A stretch of 64,000 nucleotides of DNA from the NCBI RefSeq assembly GCF_900102195.1, contig NZ_FNBE01000010.1:62001-126000 (forward strand), given 5' to 3'. The notes under the pieces were generated by a model. It was given only the letters and a program-made list of their open reading frames with translations. It was not told the origin of the DNA and ran no database searches. Below, in pieces: positions 33,502-40,508 of the stretch. The position numbers and the translations under genes were made by a program. The number at the start of each line of letters is the position of its first letter. The stretch's first letter is position 1. Source of the stretch: Pseudonocardia oroxyli. Lineage in GTDB: Bacteria > Actinomycetota > Actinomycetes > Mycobacteriales > Pseudonocardiaceae.

Positions 33502-34659
33502 ATGACAGAAGACAACGAGATCCGCGCCAAGCTCGATGGCGCGGCGCCGAGCCGCATCGTCGACGTCCGGGTGGAGGTGTTCGGCCTTCCCCCGGTACCC
33601 GGCAAGTGGAGCGTCATGATCGGTGGGCAGGCGATCAACCAGTACATCGCCGAGTCCGTGGCGATCTCCGTGCGGAGCGAGCAGGGCATCGTCGGCGAGT
33701 CCATCACCGTCGCGGGGGGGCTGGGCCTGGGGCACTACATCGCCGGACTGATCCGGCCCTTCCTGATCGGCCGCGACGTCCGCATGCTTGAGCAGATCTG
33801 GCAGGACATGTGGCTGCGCAACCGGTTGTGGCGCCTCCCCCAGTTCGCCATCGGCTGCGTCGACGTCGCGCTGTGGGACCTGTGGGCCAAGACCCTCGAC
33901 GTCCCGCTGTACCAGTTGCTCGGCGGCTACCGGAGCCGCCTGCCCGCCTACGCGAGCTCGCCGACGCGGGACACAGTGGAGGAGTACGTCGCGGAGGCCC
34001 TTGAGTACCAGCGCCGCGGACTGGCGGGTTACAAGATCCACCCGCGGGGCGAGGTCGAGTTCGACATCGAGACCTGCACGGCCGTCCGCGAGGCCGTCGG
34101 CCCGGACTGGCCGCTGATGCTCGACCCGGCGGGAGGATACAACCAGCGCCAGGCACTGCGCGTCGGGCGCGCCCTGGACGCGCTCGACTACTACTGGTTC
34201 GAGGAGCCGATCCACGACTGGGACGCCCACGGCCTGCGCTGGCTCGCCGACCAGCTCACGACTCCCCTCTGCGGAGTGGAGAGCAACGAGGGCGGCATGT
34301 ACTCCACACCCGAGTTCATCACGACCCGGGCCGTCGACATCGTGCGCTCCGACGTGTGCTTCAAGGGCGGCGTGGGGGCGGTGAAGAAGACGGCAGGGCT
34401 CTGTGAGGCGTTTGGGCTCAACCTCGAGCTCCACGCCAACGTGAACCCACTGCTCAACGCAGCCAACCTCGCCATCGCCCTCAGTGTGAAGAACACGGAC
34501 TTCTACGAGCTGCTCGTGCCGGAGACGCTGTTCGACTTCCCGACCACAGGAGACGTCCTGATCGACGGAGACGGGTGCGCCGTGGCACCCGAGGGGCCTG
34601 GCCTGGGCGTCTCGATCGACTGGGACGCCCTGGCCGAGACCTCCGTCGCCCGGCTCTGA
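33502..34659 (+). CDS. Enolase-superfamily protein (mandelate racemase/muconate lactonizing type)
   Basis: 385 residues. Capping domain followed by a modified TIM barrel. The likely general base/acid set is Lys178-x-His180 (GLAGYKIHPRGE); metal ligands Asp208 (LMLDPAGGY), Glu234 (YWFEEPI) and Glu260 (CGVESNEGG); His311 is in LELHANVNPL. K-x-H in place of K-x-K is seen in acid-sugar dehydratase-like members. The reaction is probably proton abstraction next to a carboxylate leading to dehydration or cycloisomerisation; no substrate can be assigned. Follows the DAO gene by 26 bases with GGAGGA before the ATG. Confidence 0.88.
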   Translation: MTEDNEIRAKLDGAAPSRIVDVRVEVFGLPPVPGKWSVMIGGQAINQYIAESVAISVRSEQGIVGESITVAGGLGLGHYIAGLIRPFLIGRDVRMLEQIWQDMWLRNRLWRLPQFAIGCVDVALWDLWAKTLDVPLYQLLGGYRSRLPAYASSPTRDTVEEYVAEALEYQRRGLAGYKIHPRGEVEFDIETCTAVREAVGPDWPLMLDPAGGYNQRQALRVGRALDALDYYWFEEPIHDWDAHGLRWLADQLTTPLCGVESNEGGMYSTPEFITTRAVDIVRSDVCFKGGVGAVKKTAGLCEAFGLNLELHANVNPLLNAANLAIALSVKNTDFYELLVPETLFDFPTTGDVLIDGDGCAVAPEGPGLGVSIDWDALAETSVARL

Positions 34660-34711
34660 CCCCATGGGGTCGTGAGATCATCGGATCTGACGCAGAAGCG
34701 GCTGTAGTCGA

Positions 34712-34850
34712 TCAGATGAGTAGGGAGCGCCGACGGAGCAGCGCGGAGTCGGCTCCGCTGTACGCGTGTCGCCTGAGCAGTCGACCTTGCTGTTCGCCCT
34801 CAATGGGGCCGTTGCCATAGGACATGTGCACCACGCTCGCCGGCTGATAT
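34712..34850 (-). mobile_element. ISL3-type transposase, C-terminal remnant
   Basis: On the minus strand about 45 codons read SYGNGPIEGEQQGRLLRRHA, then YSGADSALLRRRSLLI and a stop. This resembles the end of ISL3/IS204-type transposases (consensus NGxVEGxxNRxKxxKRxxYGRAxxxLLRxR). The usual VNRIK is replaced by EQQGR, so it is decayed. It splits the catabolic cluster between the enolase and monooxygenase genes. Confidence 0.55.
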
Positions 34851-35091
34851 CACGGCTCACGGAGACCCCGGGCCTGCTGTCGAGGATGCTGACGAGTTCT
34901 CCATCCCGTGGGGCCTGGTATGAGCACGCGGATACAACTCGATAGCGCTCTTCCAGCCAAGAGGCGCCGGGGGGCTCCCTGCCACAGTTCCTGGTGTGAG
35001 CGGCACCACCTCCCGGTGGTCGCCGACAAGCCACGACAGGCACGGCATCGGGGCGTGCGGCGCTGCAGCCGCTGCCCCCGGAGGGGAATCA
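34851..35091. other. Non-coding stretch before the monooxygenase gene
   Basis: With the ISL3 tail this makes a 432-bp gap. No conserved reading frame is seen. It ends with a strong ribosome site GGAGGGG at 35081-35087 and presumably holds the promoter of the monooxygenase-hydrolase-EthD genes. Confidence 0.5.
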
Positions 35092-36807
35092 ATGTCGAAC
35101 CAACCCGCGATGTCCGTCGTCAGCCCCCGGGGGTTGCTCTCGGACCAGTCGGACAACGTCGCTGCCGGTGACACCGTCGACGCCCTCGTCGTCGGCGCTG
35201 GGTTCTCCGGCATCCGGATGCTGATCGAGCTCCACAAGCTGGGGCTCTCGGCCCGCGTCCTCGACGCCGGCGAGGACGTCGGCGGCACATGGCACTGGAA
35301 CCGGTACCCCGGCGCGCGGACCGACAGTGAGAGCCACATCTACTGCCTCTCCTTCTCCCAGGAGATCCTCGACACCTGGGACTGGAAGGAGCGTTACCCG
35401 CAGTGGACCGAGGTCGGCGACTACCTCAAATTCGTGACGGACAAGTTCGACCTCCGGCCGGACATCCAGTTCAACACCCGCGTCGTCAGCGCGCGGCACG
35501 ACTCCACGACGAACCGATGGACCGTGGTGACCCACACCGGTCAGACGTTCACCTGCACCTACCTCATCACCGGTCTGGGCATCCTGTCGCTCCCGGTCGT
35601 CCCCGAATGGGAGGGCCGGGACCGGTTCCGCGGGGAGATCCTGCTGACCGCCGACTGGCCCAAGGAGGGCGCTGACCTCTCCGGCAAAAGGGTCGCGCTG
35701 GTCGGCACCGGTGCCACTGGCATCCAGGTGGTCCCGGTCGTGGCCGAGGAGGTTGCGGAACTGACCGTCTTTCAGCGCACGCCCAACTACGCCGTACCAG
35801 GCCAGAACTACGAGCTCGACGACGCGAAGCGCGCCCAGATCCGGGCGGACTACGACTCGATCTGGACCAAGGCGCGCAACCACGTGTTCGGCTTCGCCCT
35901 CTCTCCCGCCGGCCGCATGTACGACGACGTCACCGACGAGGAACGGGAGCGCATCTTCGAGGAGAACTGGCAGCGCGGGGGCTGGGAGTTCCTCTTCGAG
36001 ACCTTCGACGACATCGTGATAGACCGTCGGTCCAACGACGCGGCGGCCGAGTTCATCCGCAACAAGATCCGGTCCATCGTGACCGACCCAGACACCGCCG
36101 AACTCCTCTGCCCCAAGGGCTATCCGTACGTCGGCAAGCGCCCGCCGCTGGCCCATGGCTACTACGAGGCGTTCAACCGAGACAACGTCACGCTCGTCGA
36201 CGTGAGCGAGGACGGGCTCGCCGCCTTCACCGAGACCGGGCTGCGCACCCGGGACGGCCGCGAGTTCGAGGCGGACGTGATCATCTTCGCCACAGGGTTC
36301 GACGCGGTGACCGGCCCGTTCGAGCGGATCGACATCCGCAACGGCGCGGGGGCATCGCTCAAGGAGCAGTGGGACGAGGGTGCGAGCACCCACCTCGGCC
36401 TCGGTGCGCCCGGGTTCCCGAACCTGCTGATGATCTCCGGTCCCCAGTGCCTCTACGCCAACTTCCCGATGGTGTCGGAGATGAATGTCGAGTGGATCGG
36501 CGAGCTGCTCGGGAGCATGCGGGAAAAGGGGCTGGACAGCGTCGAGGTCACCGCCGAGGCGGCAGAAGCGTGGTCGGCACACCTCGACGAGGTGTTCCAG
36601 ATGACCGTGCTGACCGACGGCGCGAAGGTCGGCAGCTGGTACCTCGGCGCGAACATCCCTGGCAAGCCGCAAAAGATCCTCTTCTACTTCGGCGGGGCCG
36701 CTGCCTATACCGCCGCCTGGGAGCGCACTCGCGACAACGACTTCGCGGGCTTCACCCTGACGTCGTCCGACGCAGAGTCGAAGGAGGCGGCAGCCGTCGC
36801 CGGCTGA
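35092..36807 (+). CDS. Flavin monooxygenase, Baeyer-Villiger-like, with altered fingerprint
   Basis: 571 residues. First Rossmann VVGAGFSGIRMLIELHKLG (FAD), the BVMO-type GGTWHWNRYPGARTDSE, second Rossmann ALVGTGATGIQVVP (NADPH), FQRTPNYAVPGQ and the ATGFD motif. Overall closest to cyclohexanone/steroid monooxygenases that insert oxygen beside a ketone. The type I fingerprint FxGxxxHxxxWP reads FRGEILLTADWP, so Leu185 stands where the nearly invariant His should be. An esterase-like gene follows after 41 bases, which fits ester/lactone formation then hydrolysis. NADPH-dependent; activity may differ from a true BVMO. Confidence 0.85.
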   Translation: MSNQPAMSVVSPRGLLSDQSDNVAAGDTVDALVVGAGFSGIRMLIELHKLGLSARVLDAGEDVGGTWHWNRYPGARTDSESHIYCLSFSQEILDTWDWKERYPQWTEVGDYLKFVTDKFDLRPDIQFNTRVVSARHDSTTNRWTVVTHTGQTFTCTYLITGLGILSLPVVPEWEGRDRFRGEILLTADWPKEGADLSGKRVALVGTGATGIQVVPVVAEEVAELTVFQRTPNYAVPGQNYELDDAKRAQIRADYDSIWTKARNHVFGFALSPAGRMYDDVTDEERERIFEENWQRGGWEFLFETFDDIVIDRRSNDAAAEFIRNKIRSIVTDPDTAELLCPKGYPYVGKRPPLAHGYYEAFNRDNVTLVDVSEDGLAAFTETGLRTRDGREFEADVIIFATGFDAVTGPFERIDIRNGAGASLKEQWDEGASTHLGLGAPGFPNLLMISGPQCLYANFPMVSEMNVEWIGELLGSMREKGLDSVEVTAEAAEAWSAHLDEVFQMTVLTDGAKVGSWYLGANIPGKPQKILFYFGGAAAYTAAWERTRDNDFAGFTLTSSDAESKEAAAVAG

Positions 36808-36848
36808 GCCTCGCCCCCCTCCCGCCCTGCCGAAAGGAACCCTGCACC

Positions 36849-37916
36849 ATGCCCGCTATCGACAACCCCTACTACAGCTCGGCCTTCCACGGTGACTACG
36901 AGCTGGTCAGCGTCGGACGCCTCGAGCTCGAGGAGGGCGGTGTCATCCCGGACTGCCACCTGGCGATCACCACCTGGGGGCAGCTCAACGAGGCCAAGGA
37001 CAACGCAATCCTGATCCCCACGTGGTTCTCAGGGAGCCACCAGATCTTCCGCGACGTCTATGTCGGCCCCGGGCACGCATTGGACCCGGACATCTACTTC
37101 ATCGTCGCCGTCAACCAGATCGGGGGTGGGCTGTCGACGTCCCCGCACAACGCAGACGGGGCGAACGCCGAGATCGCGATGTCGCGGTTCCCGCACGTCC
37201 GCATCGGCGACGACGTGGTGGCGCAGGAACGCCTGCTCCGCGAGCACCTCGGCATCGACAGACTCGCGCTCGTGGTCGGCGGCTCGATGGGCGCCCAGCA
37301 GACCTACGAGTGGGCCGTGCGCTTCCCGGACAAGGTCGAGCGTGCCGCATCGATCGCCGGGACCGCGCAGAACACCCCACACGACTTCCTGTTCGCCAAG
37401 GCGCTGATCGAGGCCATCACGTCCGACCCGGGCTTCGCGGGCGGCGAGTACTCGTCGAACGCCGACGTCGTCGCGGGGCTGACCCGGCACGCCGGGATCT
37501 GGGCCGTCATGGGCTTCTCCACCGAGTTCTGGAAGCAAGAGGTCTGGCGCGCCCTCGGGTTCGAGACCAAGGAGGCCTTCCTTGCCGGCTTCCTCGAGCC
37601 GTACTTCACCGTGATGGACCCGAACGACCTGCTCTGCCAGGCGTGGAAATGGCAGCGCGGCGATGTCGCCCGGCACACCGGCGGCGACCTAGCCACGGCG
37701 CTGGGCCGGATCACGGCGACGACCTACGTCCTGCCCATCAGCGAGGACATGTTCTTCTCCGTACGCGACCACGAGGCGGAGCAGGCCCTGATCCCCGGCA
37801 GCACGCTGCACGTCGTCGACGACGTGCTAGGCCATCTCGGGCTGTTCGGCGTCGCGCCCACGTTCCTGCCCCAGATCGACCAGCACCTCGGCGAGCTGCT
37901 GGGCACGAAGGTCTGA
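36849..37916 (+). CDS. Alpha/beta hydrolase, homoserine O-acetyltransferase (MetX)-like
   Basis: 355 residues. Catalytic Ser146 in VVGGSMGAQQTYEW, Asp300 in PISEDMFFS, His329 in VLGHLGLFG, the MetX-type triad order. The oxyanion region TWFSGSHQ differs from true MetX, which normally has LTG at this point, and no sulfur-metabolism gene is near, so it is more likely an ester/lactone hydrolase or acyltransferase acting on the monooxygenase product. AAAGGA precedes the ATG. Confidence 0.85.
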   Translation: MPAIDNPYYSSAFHGDYELVSVGRLELEEGGVIPDCHLAITTWGQLNEAKDNAILIPTWFSGSHQIFRDVYVGPGHALDPDIYFIVAVNQIGGGLSTSPHNADGANAEIAMSRFPHVRIGDDVVAQERLLREHLGIDRLALVVGGSMGAQQTYEWAVRFPDKVERAASIAGTAQNTPHDFLFAKALIEAITSDPGFAGGEYSSNADVVAGLTRHAGIWAVMGFSTEFWKQEVWRALGFETKEAFLAGFLEPYFTVMDPNDLLCQAWKWQRGDVARHTGGDLATALGRITATTYVLPISEDMFFSVRDHEAEQALIPGSTLHVVDDVLGHLGLFGVAPTFLPQIDQHLGELLGTKV

Positions 37917-37958
37917 CGCCCTCCCGTCCAGACCCGGATCCCGAGAAAGAGAGCACAG

Positions 37959-38306
37959 ATGCCCGGCTCAGCGAAGATGGTCGTCCTCATCAACCCCGCC
38001 TCCGCCGCCGACGAGCAGGAGTTCAACCGCTGGTACGACGAGGTGCACGTCCCCCAGGTCGTCGAGCGGATCCCGGGGATCGTCGGTGCGACCCGGCTGC
38101 GGCTGACGAAGGAGCAGCTGCTCCCCGAGGAGGCCCTCCCGAGCAGGCGGTACCTCACCATCTACGACGTCGAGACGAACGACGTGCAGGCCACCGCGGA
38201 CCGACTCGGCACCGCGCTGGGTGACGGGACGCTGGACCTGTCCTCGGCCGTCGACTTCACCGAGGCAGGCGGCCCCCAGATCCACTTCTACGGACCGGTG
38301 TCCTGA
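37959..38306 (+). CDS. EthD/DUF4286-like dimeric alpha-beta barrel protein
   Basis: 115 residues. VVLINPASAADEQEFNRWYD then EVHVPQVVERIPGIVGATR is the classical opening strand and W-Y-x-x-x-H-x-x motif of EthD-like small proteins. Members are accessory proteins or cofactor-free isomerases/oxygenases in catabolic clusters. It follows the hydrolase by 42 bases and closes the cluster before a bidirectional terminator. Confidence 0.75.
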   Translation: MPGSAKMVVLINPASAADEQEFNRWYDEVHVPQVVERIPGIVGATRLRLTKEQLLPEEALPSRRYLTIYDVETNDVQATADRLGTALGDGTLDLSSAVDFTEAGGPQIHFYGPVS

Positions 38307-38312
38307 TCCCGC

Positions 38313-38347
38313 GGCGCGGGCCCGGGAGGATCCCCTGGGCTCGCGCC
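38313..38347. terminator. Bidirectional terminator hairpin
   Basis: Imperfect long stem GGCGCGGGCCCGGG (38313-38326) pairing with CCCCTGGGCTCGCGCC (38332-38347). Lies between the convergent EthD-like and AraC genes. Confidence 0.6.
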
Positions 38348-38352
38348 GTCCC

Positions 38353-39234
38353 TCAGCCGTCGGCTCGGAAGCGGCCGGGCGTCACGCCGATCCGACGGCG
38401 GAACTGCTTGGTCATGTGGCTCTGGTCGGTGAACCCGCAATCCGCGGCGATCTCGCGGAGCGGGGCCTGAGTCCGGCGCAGCAGTGATTGTGCCTTTTCG
38501 ATCCTCTTCAACATGACGAACTCGTGTGGGTTGTGGCCGGTCGCCTGCCGGAATCGCCGCGCGAAGTGGTAGCGGCTCAGCGACACGGAGTCGGCCAGCT
38601 CCTGCAGCGCGATGCCGCGGCCCAGGTGGGTGAGCACGTACTCCTCGACCTGGCGGACCAGAGCAATCGGCAGCCCCTGGTCTGGGTGGTACTCGCGGAA
38701 GGTGAGCTCGGTGTGCCTGCGGAGCAGGTGCACCGCCAGCTGACAGGCCACTGACTCGACGAGCAGCTGGGCCCCCGGCCCGTTGGCCCGAGCCTCATGG
38801 GCGACGATGCCCACCGCACGGAAGACCGCCGGATCATCGGCCCGCAGCTCGTCCCGGAGCCGGACGTCGGCGATGTCGCGGTCGTACATCTGTCTGCAGA
38901 CGGACTGGACGAAGTCGTGGGTGAGGTGCAGGTGCGCGACGTCGATCGGCTCCCGCCACGTCCAGTGGGTCTCGACCGCGCGGGTCAGCAGCGTGACGTC
39001 GCCGGGACTCAGCTGCTCGTGGGATACACGACCGTCGAGCGTCCGACGCATGTCCACCTGACCGCGCTGATACGCGACGATCAGGTAGTCGCGGACCGGC
39101 GGGAGGACGACGTCGAGGGCACCGTACCGGAAGGCCCGCAGGGACACGCCGTCCCAGCTGTCGTCCGCACCGCGAAGGATCTCCTGGCCCGGCACCCACT
39201 CGGGGTACTGGTCGGGCACGATGAGTTCGTCCAT
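38353..39234 (-). CDS. AraC-family regulator
   Basis: 293 residues. The C-terminal tandem helix-turn-helix has ALQELADSVSLSRYHFARRF and IAADCGFTDQSHMTKQFRRR, ending with the PGRFR signature. The N-terminal half is a cupin-like AraC ligand domain (QLSPGDVTLLTRAVETHWTW). ATG at 39234 with AGGTGG upstream. Convergent with the monooxygenase cluster; it may regulate it, but its own promoter side faces recombinase debris. Confidence 0.87.
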   Translation of the reverse strand: MDELIVPDQYPEWVPGQEILRGADDSWDGVSLRAFRYGALDVVLPPVRDYLIVAYQRGQVDMRRTLDGRVSHEQLSPGDVTLLTRAVETHWTWREPIDVAHLHLTHDFVQSVCRQMYDRDIADVRLRDELRADDPAVFRAVGIVAHEARANGPGAQLLVESVACQLAVHLLRRHTELTFREYHPDQGLPIALVRQVEEYVLTHLGRGIALQELADSVSLSRYHFARRFRQATGHNPHEFVMLKRIEKAQSLLRRTQAPLREIAADCGFTDQSHMTKQFRRRIGVTPGRFRADG

Positions 39235-39362
39235 GCTCGCTCGTCCACCTTGACGCAAGCTCGGTCCCGCGGCACGCCGCTCTCCTGTCTTCCCGCGACC
39301 GTAACCCCGCTCTCCCAGGACGAAAAGGTCCGGAGGCGAGCACAGCACTTTGGTACAAGGCG

Positions 39363-40030
39363 TCACCGCTCGTCTTGCCAATCGGGGCCGTCGCCAGGGG
39401 GTCCGGATTCAGCCGCCGTTGGCACGGAGATCGCCCGCTGTGCTTTCGCTCGCAGCGTCGTGAGGTCACCCACCAAGAGCTCCGCAGCCCTCTGGTCGGC
39501 GGGCTTGGTCCAGCTCGCAGAGTCGCGCAGCGTGGTGGCGCCACCGTCGCTGTGGCCGAGCCGGCCCGCAGTCGTCCGCAGAACTGAGTCAGCAGCTCGA
39601 CCGAGACCGAGTCGAGAGACAGCAGTCGCTCCTCGCCGGTCGTGGTCCCCTTGAGCCGGCGCTCCCCGGAACGGACGACGTAGCTCGAGCCGACACGCAG
39701 CAGCCCGCGCTCCATCTCGAGGTCCGACCAACGCAACGCAACGAGCTCGCCACGGCGGGCCCCCGTCGTGACCGCGAGCCACAGGAACACTGCGAGCTCC
39801 TCGTCAGCAGCACCAGCCGCGTTCAGGAGCGCAGCGACCTGTTCCGGACGCGGTGGGAGGGCCTGGCGACAGGCGAGCTTGGGCGGGTGCGCGTGGTCAG
39901 CTGGGTTGCGCTCCATCCAGCCCCAGGAGACGCCGTAGTTCAGAGAGGCCGAGAGGATCGCGTGCACACGGCGAACCGCCCCCGCGGACATCGGCTTGCA
40001 CACGTGGCTGGGCGACGGGTTCCTGCAGAG
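39363..40030 (-). pseudogene. Tyrosine recombinase (phage-type integrase), deleted and frameshifted
   Basis: Frame one carries the core-binding part (VRRVHAILSASLNYGVSWGW) and the first catalytic box with its Arg (TTGARRGELVALRWSDLEME). It continues to LLSLDSVSVELLTQF near 39590. There the homology jumps to another frame with TAGRLGHSDGGATTLR, normally about 100 residues later, followed by SWTKPADQRAAELLVGDL and a stop at 39363. The HxxR box is lost in the deletion and the catalytic Tyr position reads Asp/Ser (LRDSASW). The N-terminal arm-binding domain is replaced by IS630 sequence. Non-functional relic of an integrative element. Confidence 0.75.
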
Positions 40031-40120
40031 CTTGTGGGTGCTGTCGTTGTCACAGATCCGGTGCACGTCGAGCTCGTCGGGGACCTCGTTGTCCAACGAG
40101 ATCGAGAAGCTCGTCACCGA
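40031..40120 (-). mobile_element. IS630-family transposase, central fragment
   Basis: In frame with the integrase relic, the minus strand reads FSISLDNEVPDELDVHRICD followed by NDSTHK, matching the second-Asp region of IS630 DDE transposases (consensus LDVHVICDNYGTHK). It stops exactly at THK, where integrase sequence begins. Possible junction of two mobile-element pieces. Confidence 0.55.
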
Positions 40121-40140
40121 GCACCCCGGCCCCTGGCTCG

Positions 40141-40442
40141 CCAGCATCACGCGCATCGGAGCGTCGATCTTCGACGACCGAGGTGCGGCCTGAGCGCGAG
40201 GACGATGCGGTTCCTCCGCTTTCCAACGCATGGAGCAGGCGCTGGCGATCTGCTCCCTCCGCGCCTCGTCTGCAGCGAGGTCCCGGCAGGCTGCCGCGAT
40301 CACCGGAACCGCGCTGCACTCCCAGCGCGGCGTGATCGTCCACGGAACACCCGAGGGAGGCGTTGTCGATCACGAGTCGATGCGCCGCCGCGGCATCGAC
40401 CCCGGGTATGCGCGCCCAGAACGTGGTCGATTCTCAGAAAAA
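40141..40442. other. Gap upstream of the fused sugar ABC gene
   Basis: About 300 bases with no recognisable gene between transposon debris and the LacI operator. Composition drops slightly near the operator. Nothing else seen. Confidence 0.4.
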
Positions 40443-40456
40443 CGTTTGCGCAAACG
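40443..40456. promoter_or_regulatory. LacI-family operator CGTTTGCGCAAACG
   Basis: Perfect 14-base palindrome with the central GC and TTTGCGCAAA core typical of LacI/GalR operators, 53 bases before the ATG at 40509. It overlaps a possible -35 (TTGCGC, 40446-40451); TACGTT at 40468 could be the -10, 16 bases on. The LacI gene at the end of this cluster (45345) is the expected repressor. Confidence 0.75.
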
Positions 40457-40508
40457 ATTTTCCCTGCTACGTTCCCGAGCCAGGCAGCGAAGCCCGACGG
40501 GAGAGATC

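Noticed and set aside
40230..40508. N-terminal extension of the fused ABC ATPase
   Set aside because: The extension would run through the LacI operator and promoter; ATG at 40509 has a ribosome site and the normal family start.
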